Assembly (NCBI GenBank): GCA_029782145.1
Contig: JAKOVH010000026.1
Location: forward strand, 427,389 to 491,388
From: Actinomycetes bacterium
GTDB taxonomy: Bacteria > Actinomycetota > Acidimicrobiia > Acidimicrobiales > Acidimicrobilacustridaceae
Direction: 5' to 3'
DNA: 64,000 nucleotides
Every line of letters starts with the position of its first letter. The first letter of the stretch is position 1. Shown one piece after another: positions 1-8,535 of the stretch. The notes beneath the pieces are model-generated. The model was given only the letters and a program-made list of their open reading frames with translations. It made no database searches and was not told the DNA's origin. The position numbers were made by a program, and so were the translations under genes.

Positions 1-1387
1 GCTTCGGCATGGCGAGGATCTCCTCCCAGCCGATCTCGACGGGGTGCTCGACGAGGCCGTCGATGCGGAGCGCGTAGTCCTTCCACCCCCCGTCGTGGAG
101 CCGCCGGTACTCCTCGGAGCTCGGCAGGTCCCCGTTGGGCCAGAAGTACGGCGAGATGTGCTCCTCGCGGTAGGTGGCCTTGGGGTCCCACCACTCGATC
201 GCCGCCTTGGTCCAACCGACCATGGACCGGCCGACCTTCTGCACCGTGCGCGGGTGGCGGATGGTGAAGGGTGACGCCCACGACCACAGGACCACGACCA
301 CCGCCATGCCGACGACGTAAGGGACCAGGGCCCAGTAGGAGCCGGTGTCGGTGCCGAGCGTGATGTGGCCGAGGTTCCGGACGAGGCCGGTGGTGAAGAC
401 CATCACGGTGTGCAGGACGATGAACAGCACCATCCAGCACATGACCAGGAAGTGCACGGTGCGCACGACCTGCCGGTTGAGCACCCCGTGGGCGAGCCCG
501 AGCTTGCCCGCCACGGACGGCGCCTGCAGCAAGCCCGTGACGAACGCCAGCGGCGCGGCGACGAACAGCGTCGTGAAGTAGGCGAGGAGCTGCAGGCCGT
601 TGTAGCGGGTGAACCCCTCGTTGGCCGGGAAGCTCAACGACGCGTACTGGATCGCTGTCGACAGGGCGTTGGGGAACACGTCGAGGGAACGGGGGACGAG
701 CCTCTCCCACTCGCCGCTGCTGAACAGCAGGACGAAGAACACCAGACCGTTGACGAGCCACAGCAGGTCGAAGCCGAAGTGCCACCAGCGGGCGAGGCCG
801 ATGGAGTGCCGGAAGCCAGGGAGGCCCAGCCACCTCGGCAGCGCGACGGAGTCCTCCTTGGAGGTGTAGGCACGCTCGGCGTCACCGTCGTCCCGCCGGT
901 CGGCGGGCACCGGACCCCGCAGCCGCAGCCACTCACGGTCCGGCCGGCAGCCCGCGTCGAGGTACAGGCGCGGGTGATCGGCGAGGATCTGCAGGCCCGC
1001 CCTGACGATGAACATCATGAACAGGATGTTGAAGAAGTGCTGCCACCGCAGCCACCAGGGGAGGCCGGTCGTCGCCGCCGGCACGTAGTCCCCGGAGGTC
1101 CCCGGGTACCGACGGAGGAACTCCTGCATCCAGGCGTACTGCCGCAGCTGCTGAGCGAGCGCGACGGCGACGAGCAGCCCGACGGCGGTGAGGGGCACCA
1201 GCCAGAGGGAGCTGATCCAGCGCCTGCCGACCCGCAGCGAGGGCATCGCGGCCCGGGTCTGGGGGATGCCTCCCGCCCAGTCCTCCACGACGATGCGGCC
1301 GTCGAGGACGCCCTGGCGCTCGTGCTGGTCGAGCATCGCCTCGAGCCGGGCCGTGTCCTGTGTCGGATGCTCGATGGGTCGTGGCAT
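1..1387 (-). CDS. Molybdopterin-dependent oxidoreductase fused to a cytochrome-b-like membrane domain (3' end outside window)
   Basis: The gene reads leftward and is open to the window edge, so the C-terminus is missing. About 462 residues are visible. The N-terminal ~370 residues hold about six hydrophobic segments with histidines placed like haem ligands (QHFFNILFM, WWHFGFDLLW, VHFLVMCW followed by HTVMVF), resembling cytochrome b561-type subunits. Near residue 440 the sequence YALRIDGLVEHP followed by an EEILAMP-type stretch matches the start of the sulfite-oxidase/YedY-type molybdopterin fold. Start chosen at the ATG at 1387, preceded by GGGAGG about 10 bases upstream. Inferred role: a membrane-anchored Mo oxidoreductase passing electrons through its own cytochrome b part. 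The substrate is unknown. Confidence 0.8.
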   Translation of the reverse strand, partial: MPRPIEHPTQDTARLEAMLDQHERQGVLDGRIVVEDWAGGIPQTRAAMPSLRVGRRWISSLWLVPLTAVGLLVAVALAQQLRQYAWMQEFLRRYPGTSGDYVPAATTGLPWWLRWQHFFNILFMMFIVRAGLQILADHPRLYLDAGCRPDREWLRLRGPVPADRRDDGDAERAYTSKEDSVALPRWLGLPGFRHSIGLARWWHFGFDLLWLVNGLVFFVLLFSSGEWERLVPRSLDVFPNALSTAIQYASLSFPANEGFTRYNGLQLLAYFTTLFVAAPLAFVTGLLQAPSVAGKLGLAHGVLNRQVVRTVHFLVMCWMVLFIVLHTVMVFTTGLVRNLGHITLGTDTGSYWALVPYVVGMAVVVVLWSWASPFTIRHPRTVQKVGRSMVGWTKAAIEWWDPKATYREEHISPYFWPNGDLPSSEEYRRLHDGGWKDYALRIDGLVEHPVEIGWEEILAMPK

Positions 1388-1599
1388 CGGCCGCACCCTC
1401 CCGGTTGAGCTGAGCCCTCGGCTCTGGCCGTGGATCCCGACCAGTCGCAGTCTGCAGCCGTCCCGGGGCCGGCTCAACGCGCGACGAACCCTCGCCCCCC
1501 TTCGTCGTCGGTGCCTGCTCCCGGGATGCTCCCCAGCCGCACCGCTGGTGTCGACGTCCGTGCGGTTCCATCGCTCGACGACGCGCGCGAGGAGAGCAC

Positions 1600-3006
1600 A
1601 TGGCCGAGGTGCCGGTGGAAGAACAGGTGGCGGCGGGACGGCAGGCCCGCAGAGAGGTGCCACGTTCGACAGCGGGGGACTGGCGTCCGGCCCCGGACCG
1701 ACCCGACCCGGTGGCGCTGCTCGCCGAGCAGGACGCCAGCCGTGTGCCCGGCTTGGTGCCGATCCGGCACGGCCGCATGTCGGTGAGCCCGTTCACCTTC
1801 TACCGGGGCGCGGCGGCGATCATGGCCTCCGACCTGGCGTCCCTCCCGGTCTCGGGGCTGCAGGTCCAGCTCTGCGGTGACGCCCACCTCTCCAACCTCG
1901 GGGTGTTCGCGTCGCCCGACCGCCACCTGCTGTTCGATCTCAACGACTTCGACGAGACGCTGCGCGGCCCGTGGGAGTGGGACGTGCTCAGGCTGGCGGC
2001 CAGCTTCACCGTCGCCGCCCGCGACCGGGGGCTTCCGGGTGACGCTGTCACGGCGGTGACGCAGGCCTCGGTGCGGTCCTACCGGGAGGCGATGGCGTCG
2101 TTCGCAGTGATGGCTCCGGTCGACGTCTGGTACGCCAGGCTCGACACCGAGGACCTGCGCCAGGCGATCGCCGCCCGTTCGGCGAAGGGCGCCCGTTCGC
2201 TCGACCGGGGTGTGCAGAAGGCGCGGCGCCGCACCAGCCTGCAGGCCGCCGAGAAGCTGACCGAGCGTGCCGGCGGGCAGCTGCGGTTCCGGGCCGACCC
2301 GCCGGTGCTGGTGCCGCTCGGATCGGCCCTGGTCGAGGACAGCCCTGACGGCCTGGCCGAGGCGGTGCGGGCGAACTTCCTGGACTACGTGGCCAGCCTC
2401 CCCGACGATCGCCGCCACGTGATCGGCCGATACCGGGTCGTCGACGTCGCTCACAAGGTCGTCGGCGTCGGCAGCGTGGGGACCCGTGCCTTCGTCGTGC
2501 TGCTGCAGAGCGCCGCCGGCGAACCGCTCCTGCTGCAGTTCAAGGAGGCCGGCCCCTCGGTGCTCGAGGCCCACCTCGGTCCCAGCCCATACCCCCACCA
2601 CGGGCAGCGGGTCGTCGAGGGCCAGCGCATGATGCAGGCGGCCAGCGACATCTTCCTCGGCTGGAGCCGGTCGTCCGTCGATGGCCGCCACTACTACTGG
2701 CGCCAGCTGCGCGACATGAAGGGGTCGGCGGAGCTCGAGGAGATGGGCCGCAAGGCGCTGCGCGTCTACGCGGAGCTGTGCGGATGGTCGCTGGCCCGTG
2801 CCCACGCCCGTTCCGGCTCACCGGCCGCCATCAGCACGTACCTCGGCCGCTCCGACCGCTTCGATGGCGCCGCGTGCGCCTTCGCCGAGCGCTACGCCGA
2901 CCTCACCAAGGCCGACTTCCGGCGGCATGCGCAGGCCATCGCCAGCGGCGAGCTTCCCTGCCAGCTCGAGGAGCCGGCCCCGACGACGAAGGTGGTCCGC
3001 CCATGA
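1600..3006 (+). CDS. DUF2252 family protein
   Basis: A 468-residue protein of the DUF2252 family, which has a kinase-like appearance but no proven function known to me. Diagnostic parts are a PIRHGRM stretch, the LCGDAHLSNLG motif near residue 91 (like a kinase catalytic loop, HxDxxxxN-type), and FDLNDFDET near residue 112 (like a metal-binding DFD loop). The length is normal for the family. The ATG has GAGGAGA upstream. Its stop overlaps the start of the following DUF1269 gene (ATGA), so the two are translationally coupled, and the run continues into a two-component system. The kinase analogy is inference; the family call is firm. Confidence 0.85.
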   Translation: MAEVPVEEQVAAGRQARREVPRSTAGDWRPAPDRPDPVALLAEQDASRVPGLVPIRHGRMSVSPFTFYRGAAAIMASDLASLPVSGLQVQLCGDAHLSNLGVFASPDRHLLFDLNDFDETLRGPWEWDVLRLAASFTVAARDRGLPGDAVTAVTQASVRSYREAMASFAVMAPVDVWYARLDTEDLRQAIAARSAKGARSLDRGVQKARRRTSLQAAEKLTERAGGQLRFRADPPVLVPLGSALVEDSPDGLAEAVRANFLDYVASLPDDRRHVIGRYRVVDVAHKVVGVGSVGTRAFVVLLQSAAGEPLLLQFKEAGPSVLEAHLGPSPYPHHGQRVVEGQRMMQAASDIFLGWSRSSVDGRHYYWRQLRDMKGSAELEEMGRKALRVYAELCGWSLARAHARSGSPAAISTYLGRSDRFDGAACAFAERYADLTKADFRRHAQAIASGELPCQLEEPAPTTKVVRP

Positions 3007-3512
3007 GCCAGAGCAGCGTCGTGGTCCTCCTCCTGCCGGACGTGGCCACCGCCCGCCGCGCAGCCGACGACATCCACGCCGCGTCGAGCGAGGGTCGCTT
3101 CGCCGCTCATGACATGGTCATCGTGGAGAACGTGGGCGGGCGCATGCGCCTGCACCACGCGTCCGCCCACAAGCCGCTCACCAGCTTCGCCGGAGGGGCG
3201 CTGCTCGGCGGGCTCTGCGGCGTGGTGTTCGGGACGGTCGTGGCCCCCGCGCTGCTGGTCGGATCCGCCGCTGCGGCGGCGACCGCGCTCACCGAGCGCA
3301 GCATCCCCCGACCCGCGTTGGAGCAGATCGGTGCGGCGCTGACCGGGGGCCACGCCGCCCTGTTCGTCCTCACCGACCCCAACTCGGCGCAGATGATCCG
3401 CGACGAGACCTTCGCCAACTCGACCGTGCCCGCCTTCGACCTGCACCCCGACGACGAGACCGCAGTCGCCGAGGTGGCCGACGAGGTGGTGGCGGCGCTC
3501 GGAGGGTCGTGA
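3003..3512 (+). CDS. DUF1269-type membrane-associated protein
   Basis: 169 residues. The start is the ATG at 3003, overlapping the DUF2252 stop. The N-terminal half has the ferredoxin-like alpha/beta pattern of DUF1269 proteins (VVVLLLPDVATARRAADDI). The centre is a Gly/Ala-rich hydrophobic segment (about residues 60-95) able to insert in a membrane. The C-terminal half holds a GGHAALFVLT strand. A second family member lies at 5893-6390 on the other strand, so two paralogues flank the kinase/regulator pair. The function is not established; the context suggests an accessory of the adjacent signalling operon. Confidence 0.75.
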   Translation: MSQSSVVVLLLPDVATARRAADDIHAASSEGRFAAHDMVIVENVGGRMRLHHASAHKPLTSFAGGALLGGLCGVVFGTVVAPALLVGSAAAAATALTERSIPRPALEQIGAALTGGHAALFVLTDPNSAQMIRDETFANSTVPAFDLHPDDETAVAEVADEVVAALGGS

Positions 3513-5110
3513 TGTCCCCCTTCGGCGGGCAGTCCCCCGAGGGGGTGTCGTTGTCTAGGGTGGCCGACGTGGTGGCCGACCGGAGCACCCACGGCGAGGA
3601 CACGGGCCCGGTCGACCGCGGCCGGCGTGACCGCGGGGTCGTCGTCGTCGACGACGACGGCGTCGTGCGGGGCTGGGACGAAGGCGCCGAGAGGCTGTTC
3701 GGGTACACCGCTGTGGAGGCGGTGGGTCGGGCGCTGATCGAGCTGGTGATCCCCGAGTGGCTGGTCGGGGAGCACCTGGAGGGCTTCAGGGCCTACCGGG
3801 AACGCGGACATCGCACACGGTCCACCTCGAGCTGGACCGTCCCGGCGCTGCGAGCCGACGGCGGCACGGTCTTCGTGGAGCTCGACGTCGTGGGGGTCGA
3901 GGTGGACGGCCGGCACCGGACCGTCGCCGTCATCCGCGGGGCCACGCCGGACCGAACCGTCTCCGAGCCGTTGCCGGACCTGCTCCAGGTGCTGTTCGCC
4001 CGGGCCCCGGAGATCATCACCCTCGTCGACCGACTGGGCGTCCAGTACGCCGTGAACGACGCCAGCAACCGCATCCTCGGCTACGACGTCGCCATGCAGT
4101 GGCCCCCGGACGGCTACAGCTTCGTCCATCCCGACGACCGGGACCCTCTCCAGGACTTCCGTCGGCGGTTGAACGACCCGGCCGCGTCGATGGAGGACAG
4201 CCTGCGGTTCCGGGTGCTCGACGCCGAGGGTGAGTGGCGCTGGCTCGAGGCCATGACGGCCGACCTGTTCGACGTGCCAGGGGTCGAGGCGCGCGTGCTG
4301 TTCTCGCGAGACGTCACCCAGGCCGAGGAGGACCGCCGTCAGCTGGCAGAAGCCCGAATCGAGGCCGAGGCGCAGTCCGAGCGGCTCCAGGAGTTCGACC
4401 GCGCCCGCAACGACTTCGTCGCGTCCGTCAGCCACGAGCTGCGCACCCCGCTCACCTCGCTCATGAGCGGCGCCGAGCTGTTGCTCGACGACGGAGGTGC
4501 ACCGCTCGACGCTGACACCCGGAAGACCCTCGAGCTGGTGCAGCGGAACGCGCGGCGTCTGCACCGGCTGCTCGAGGACCTCCTATTCGTGAGCCGCCTG
4601 GGCACCGGCAAGGTGGTGCTCATGCCGGCCCCGGTGGAGGTGCCGGGGCTCCTCGCCGAGGCTGCTGCCGAGGTCGCCCCGGCGGCCGAGCGGCGGGGCG
4701 TCCGTGTCGTGGTCGATGCCCGGCCCGGGCCGCCGCTGCACGGCGATGCCGGGCAGCTGCACGCCGTGGCCGTCAACCTGTTGTCCAACGCGGTCAAGTA
4801 CACCGACGAGGGCACCTCCGTCGAGGTGTGCGCGGTCGCCGACGAGAAGGGCTGGACCATCGACGTGACCGACCACGGTCCCGGCGTGGCGCCAGGGGAG
4901 GAGCAGCGGATCTTCGAGCGCTTCGCTCGCGGCTCAGCGGCCACGGAGGCGGGTTCCTCCGGGTCCGGGCTGGGGTTGGCGATCACCCGCGGCATCGTGC
5001 AGCTCCACGGAGGCTCGGTGGAGGTGGCGCCGCACCAGGACCGCGGGGCGCGCTTTCGTTGCCGGCTCCCGCTGCAGCCACCTGCCGAGGGTGCGGAGGG
5101 CCCGCAGTGA
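3509..5110 (+). CDS. Soluble PAS-domain sensor histidine kinase
   Basis: 533 residues. Two PAS domains (about 45-155 and 160-275; WDEGAERLFGYTAVEAVGR and VNDASNRILGYD are typical cores) precede a HisKA domain with the H-box SVSHELRTPLTSL (His near 309) and an HATPase domain with the N-box NLLSNAVKYT (~424), a DHGPGVA box and a GSGLGLAI box (~485). No transmembrane segment is visible, so it should sense a cytoplasmic signal. A GTG at 3509 and an ATG at 3512 are both possible starts, overlapping the stop of the DUF1269 gene. Its own stop overlaps the GTG of the response regulator, so sensor and regulator are coupled. Confidence 0.92.
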   Translation: MMSPFGGQSPEGVSLSRVADVVADRSTHGEDTGPVDRGRRDRGVVVVDDDGVVRGWDEGAERLFGYTAVEAVGRALIELVIPEWLVGEHLEGFRAYRERGHRTRSTSSWTVPALRADGGTVFVELDVVGVEVDGRHRTVAVIRGATPDRTVSEPLPDLLQVLFARAPEIITLVDRLGVQYAVNDASNRILGYDVAMQWPPDGYSFVHPDDRDPLQDFRRRLNDPAASMEDSLRFRVLDAEGEWRWLEAMTADLFDVPGVEARVLFSRDVTQAEEDRRQLAEARIEAEAQSERLQEFDRARNDFVASVSHELRTPLTSLMSGAELLLDDGGAPLDADTRKTLELVQRNARRLHRLLEDLLFVSRLGTGKVVLMPAPVEVPGLLAEAAAEVAPAAERRGVRVVVDARPGPPLHGDAGQLHAVAVNLLSNAVKYTDEGTSVEVCAVADEKGWTIDVTDHGPGVAPGEEQRIFERFARGSAATEAGSSGSGLGLAITRGIVQLHGGSVEVAPHQDRGARFRCRLPLQPPAEGAEGPQ

Positions 5111-5853
5111 ACCCGCAGGACGGCTCGGTGGACGTCGCCAGAGCGGTCGGCGCGAAGTGCGTGCTCGTGGTCGACGACGACGCCGACATCCGCCACGTGC
5201 TGCGGACGCTGCTGGAGCGCTCGGGGCTGGACGTGCTGGCGGCCGGCAGCGGGCGAGCTGGCATGCGGGAGCTCTTCGAGCACCGGCCGGACCTGGTCAT
5301 CGTCGACCTGGGTCTGCCCGACCTCGACGGCCTCGACCTCATCGGCCGCATCCGCGACGTGTCCGGCGTGCCGATCCTCGTGCTGACCGCCCGCTTCCAC
5401 GAGCAGGAGAAGGTCGAGTGCTTCGGTGCCGGTGCCGACGACTACGTCACCAAGCCGTTCGGCAACCCAGAGCTCCTGGCCAGGGTCCATGCGCTGCTGC
5501 GCCGTGCGCAGCCCGTGCAGGAGATGGCCGAGGCGTTCGACGACGGCCCGCTGCACGTCGACTTCACGGCCCACCGGGTCACCCTCGCCGGCGAGGAGGT
5601 GGCGCTGACGCCCACCGACTGGAGCCTCTTGGTGGCGCTGGTGCGCCACCGCGGGCGCATCCTCTCGCCCGGCCAGCTGCTGGAGCTGGCCTGGCGGGAT
5701 CCTGTCGGTGTGGGGGCCGACCGGGTGAAGTTCGCCGTGCTGCGGCTCCGGCGCCGCCTCGGCTGGCAGGATCCGGTCACCTCGCCGATCGAGGCGGTCA
5801 GGGGCTTCGGCTACCGCTATCGCGGCACCGACGCGCTGCGACGCAACGGGTGA
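5107..5853 (+). CDS. OmpR/KdpE-type response regulator
   Basis: 248 residues from the GTG at 5107, which overlaps the kinase stop. The receiver domain shows the acidic pocket DDDADIRH, the phospho-acceptor Asp in VDLGLPDLDG (near residue 65) and the conserved Lys in VTKPF (near 115). A winged-helix DNA-binding domain follows (LTPTDWSLLVALV, VRGFGYRYRG). It is the cognate partner of the upstream PAS kinase. An excellent GC hairpin lies directly after the stop. The KdpE resemblance and the nearby cation-transport genes make ion homeostasis a plausible target; that is inference. Confidence 0.93.
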   Translation: MNPQDGSVDVARAVGAKCVLVVDDDADIRHVLRTLLERSGLDVLAAGSGRAGMRELFEHRPDLVIVDLGLPDLDGLDLIGRIRDVSGVPILVLTARFHEQEKVECFGAGADDYVTKPFGNPELLARVHALLRRAQPVQEMAEAFDDGPLHVDFTAHRVTLAGEEVALTPTDWSLLVALVRHRGRILSPGQLLELAWRDPVGVGADRVKFAVLRLRRRLGWQDPVTSPIEAVRGFGYRYRGTDALRRNG

Positions 5854-5855
5854 GC

Positions 5856-5888
5856 GAGGCCCCGGGGCAGCTCGGCCCCGGGGCCCTC
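5856..5888. terminator. Hairpin between convergent genes
   Basis: GGCCCCGGGG (5858-5867) pairs perfectly with CCCCGGGGCC (5876-5885) around an 8-base loop. It lies between the response-regulator stop (5853) and the stop of the DUF1269 gene on the opposite strand (5893). There is no clear T-tract, as is common in high-GC actinobacteria, so a bidirectional terminator role is inferred. Confidence 0.65.
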
Positions 5889-5892
5889 GTGC

Positions 5893-6390
5893 TCACTTCT
5901 CGTCGAGCTTGAGCTGCTCGCGCACGAGCTTCTGGGCGTCGGCGGAGAACTCGCCGACCTCGATGTCGCCGTTGTACTGCTTCAGGTTCGAGAGGGCGCC
6001 GACCTTCTTGGCGATCTCGTCGGCCGTGCCGTCCTCGGCCAGCACGAAGACCGCAGCGTGGCCGTCGTCCAGCTGCTTGCCGGCCAGCTTCATGAGCTTG
6101 TCGCTCACGCCCTTGTCGCGCAGGGCTCCGTAGACGCCACCGGCCGCCGCACCGGCGGCCGTCACGGCGACGAGGGGGCCGGCGAAGATGCTCACGACGG
6201 CGCCGAGCAGGCCGCCCTTCACCGCGGACCTGCCCACGGTCGCATCCGAGGTCTGGCGGACCTTCACCTTGCCCTTCTCGGTCTTGTACACCATGGCGAC
6301 GTCCTTGACGTCGGCCACGTCCTCGAGCTCGTCGAGGGCCTTCTCACCATCGGCCTCGGTCGGCACCGAGAACGCAACGATCTTCGCCAT
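5893..6390 (-). CDS. DUF1269-type membrane-associated protein (second copy)
   Basis: 165 residues. Start ATG at 6390 with AGGAG upstream; the open frame extends much further upstream but nothing there is coding-like. It has the same architecture as the 3003-3512 protein: an N-terminal alpha/beta part (MAKIVAFSVPTEADGEKALDEL), a glycine-zipper-like hydrophobic centre (about residues 60-95) with GGVYGALRDKGVSD after it, and a DDGHAAVFVLAEDGTADEIAKK strand-helix. It is convergent with the two-component operon. Proteins of this family are small and membrane-associated without known biochemical activity. Confidence 0.8.
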   Translation of the reverse strand: MAKIVAFSVPTEADGEKALDELEDVADVKDVAMVYKTEKGKVKVRQTSDATVGRSAVKGGLLGAVVSIFAGPLVAVTAAGAAAGGVYGALRDKGVSDKLMKLAGKQLDDGHAAVFVLAEDGTADEIAKKVGALSNLKQYNGDIEVGEFSADAQKLVREQLKLDEK

Positions 6391-6642
6391 GTCTTCCTGC
6401 TCCTTGCTTGTGGCCACCCCTCTGGTGACCGCAGGGGCAAGGTACGGACGGGCGGGTCGCTGACGGGTCCGGCTCGGGTGCAGCGGAGGTGCCACGAGGT
6501 CGAGGCCGCCCCCGGCTCCCGTCCACGCTCGGAGCTGCTCCCGTCCCGCTCCTCTCGCCGCTGACCCTGGTGCCGGCGCAGGCGCTCCGCCGCCGTGCGT
6601 CGGATGCAGCTCCAGCTGCCGGGCACCCATCGGAGGAGAGCC

Positions 6643-7044
6643 ATGACCCACCAGTTCCTGTCGCCGGAGTGGACCGAAGAGGTCCGCCGCATCAAGAGGG
6701 CCCACGAGGGCACGCCGATCGACCAGGACGGGCTGACGGTGAACGCGACCGTGACGGGGGTGCCGTTCGGCCCCGGCCCGGTGGAGCTGCACTCTTCCCA
6801 CGGACCGGTGATCGGCTGGGAGCCGGGGCACGTGCCTCACGCCGACTTCGGGATCGAGGTCGACTACGCGGTGGCCCGCGAGCTCGTCCTCGACCGGTCC
6901 CTGAACGTGCTCGAGCAGGCCCTCCTCGCCGACCAGATCGTGATCACCGGCGACCGGGCGGCCCTGCGCGACTGGTGGCACTCCCGCATCGGCAACCCCG
7001 ACGCGGTCCGGCTCGACGACCAGGTGCGCGACATCACCTCGTGA
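6643..7044 (+). CDS. SCP2-like sterol-carrier domain protein
   Basis: 133 residues from the ATG at 6643, behind CGGAGGAG. The layout matches stand-alone SCP2-like proteins: FLSPEWTEEVRRI at the start, a central VTGVPFGPGPVELH strand pair, and a C-terminal VLEQALLADQIVITGDRAALRDWW segment, which is the usual xxAxxxGxIxxxGDxxxL tail. Such proteins bind lipids or sterols in a hydrophobic tunnel; no enzyme activity is expected. SCP2-like segments also occur in the HxlR regulator (36297) and in the PhyH fusion (54626) of this window. Confidence 0.65.
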   Translation: MTHQFLSPEWTEEVRRIKRAHEGTPIDQDGLTVNATVTGVPFGPGPVELHSSHGPVIGWEPGHVPHADFGIEVDYAVARELVLDRSLNVLEQALLADQIVITGDRAALRDWWHSRIGNPDAVRLDDQVRDITS

Positions 7045-7057
7045 CCAGGGCCGACCG

Positions 7058-7990
7058 ATGACGCCTCCCGAGGGCCGCCGATCCGCTCTCGGGCGCGTCC
7101 GGGCGGTCGTCGCGGCAGGTCGGAGCGCCGACCCCGACGCCGTGGCGGGGGAGCTCCGCTCGTACGCGCAGCAACGGCGGTGGCTGCTGCCCGTGCTGTA
7201 CGTGGGCGAGACCATCGAGGCGGTCGTGGCCGGCGTGCTGCTCCTGCTTCGCAACTGGCGCCTCCTGCTCGTCGAGCTGGTGCCCGCCGTGTGGCTGGGG
7301 GCGATCACCTGGGACTGGCGGGCCCGCACCTTCGGAGAGCTGCCGTTGGCCGAGGTCTACGGAGCGGTGGCGCTCGGGGTGGCGGTGCTCGTCGTGACCG
7401 CCACCGTGGTGGCCTACTGGTGCAACGCGGTGTTCGCCTTCACCACGGTGCAGCCGCCACCCATCGACCTTCGCGCCGCCTTCCGGGCGGCCACTGCCCA
7501 TCGCCGCCGCATCCTCGCCTGGGCCGTGCCGATCGGCCTCGCCCACACGGTGGTCGCCGTGTTCCTCACTCGCGGGACGCTCGCCCTCTACTCGGTGGCC
7601 CTGGGTGCGGTGGTCGTCGTGCAGATGTACGGGTTGGTGGCCCTGCCCGTCGCCCTGGTGACGGGAGACAGCCGGCGCCGGGAGCACCTCACCCGCCGGG
7701 AGCGGATCTCGCGGGCCGTGGTGTCGGGGACCCTCACCGGGGTCGCCTCCACGCCGGGGTTCGTGCTGAACCGCCTCGGCATCTTGATGTTCGCGGTCGG
7801 AGCTCCGTGGGCCGGCGTGGCCCTGCTGGTGCCCGCGGTGCTGTTCCAAGTGGCCGGGGTCGCGTCGGCACGAGCCGTGCAACTGGCGGCGCGGGTGCGC
7901 GAGGTCGAAGGGGCCAACCAGCACGGAGCTCCCCCGCGGGGCGCGCCCGGTTGCACCTCTCCTGCTCCCGAGCCGCCACCTCCCGGGTGA
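7058..7990 (+). CDS. Polytopic membrane protein of unknown function
   Basis: 310 residues, start ATG at 7058, 13 bases after the SCP2-like gene. I count about five or six hydrophobic segments, including VVAGVLLLLRNWRLLLVELV, AVALGVAVLVVTATVVAYW, RILAWAVPIGLAHTVVAVFL, a LYSVALGAVVVVQMYGLVAL stretch and a final ILMFAVGAPWAGVALLV segment. The N-terminus (to ~40) and the Pro-rich tail (after ~285) are soluble. I do not recognise a family motif. A role in envelope physiology is the most that can be said. Confidence 0.6.
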   Translation: MTPPEGRRSALGRVRAVVAAGRSADPDAVAGELRSYAQQRRWLLPVLYVGETIEAVVAGVLLLLRNWRLLLVELVPAVWLGAITWDWRARTFGELPLAEVYGAVALGVAVLVVTATVVAYWCNAVFAFTTVQPPPIDLRAAFRAATAHRRRILAWAVPIGLAHTVVAVFLTRGTLALYSVALGAVVVVQMYGLVALPVALVTGDSRRREHLTRRERISRAVVSGTLTGVASTPGFVLNRLGILMFAVGAPWAGVALLVPAVLFQVAGVASARAVQLAARVREVEGANQHGAPPRGAPGCTSPAPEPPPPG

Positions 7991-8036
7991 CCGGTCGGTG
8001 GTCAGCTGGGCCCACATCGACCGATCCGGAGGACCC

Positions 8037-8501
8037 ATGCCTCGTACACACACCGCCCGACGCCTGCTGTTGCTCGGCGCCGCCGCCCTGCTGCCGCTCG
8101 GCGCCGTCGCCTGCTCGAGCGACAGCGACAGCGGCTCTCCCGGCACCACCACCGCGTCGCAGGCCTACTGCTCCGCCTGGAGCGACCTCGTCACCGCCTT
8201 CGGCCAGTACGACCAGATCGACATCATCAACGGCGGGATGGACTCCGTCCGCTCGTACTTCGACCAGCTGGAGAGCGCGGCACAGGACCTCCAGTCGAGC
8301 TCCGACAGCCTGATCGGTCCGAAGGTCGAGGCGTTCACGACCTCGCTCGAGGACCTCGGAACGACCCTCACCTCGCCCTCGCTGCCGGTCGACCGCACCG
8401 CGCAGGTCCGGCAGGCCAAGGGCGCCGTCGACGATGCGTGGAACGAGCTGGTCGGCACGGTGAAGACCTCGTGCCCCGACGTGACCGCCTCGACCGTCTG
8501 A
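8037..8501 (+). CDS. Small lipoprotein of unknown function
   Basis: 154 residues from the ATG at 8037, preceded by CGGAGGACCC. The N-terminus is a lipoprotein signal: Arg-rich start, hydrophobic core LLLLGAAALLPLGA, then a lipobox ending in Cys (AVACSSDSDSG, Cys near residue 23). The mature part is mostly helical with a Ser/Thr-rich linker, a single YCSAWSDLVTAF stretch and a second Cys near the end (TSCPD). No catalytic motif is seen. It is expected to be anchored on the outer face of the membrane. Confidence 0.7.
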   Translation: MPRTHTARRLLLLGAAALLPLGAVACSSDSDSGSPGTTTASQAYCSAWSDLVTAFGQYDQIDIINGGMDSVRSYFDQLESAAQDLQSSSDSLIGPKVEAFTTSLEDLGTTLTSPSLPVDRTAQVRQAKGAVDDAWNELVGTVKTSCPDVTASTV

Positions 8502-8535
8502 CGCCGGGCGCCCTTCGCCGTCCGAGGAGGCCGAG

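Noticed and set aside
365..1408. Long open frame on the + strand in the first 1.4 kb
   Set aside because: Residue composition is Arg/Glu/His-rich and patternless. The opposite strand encodes a recognisable membrane plus molybdopterin protein with correct codon-position GC use.
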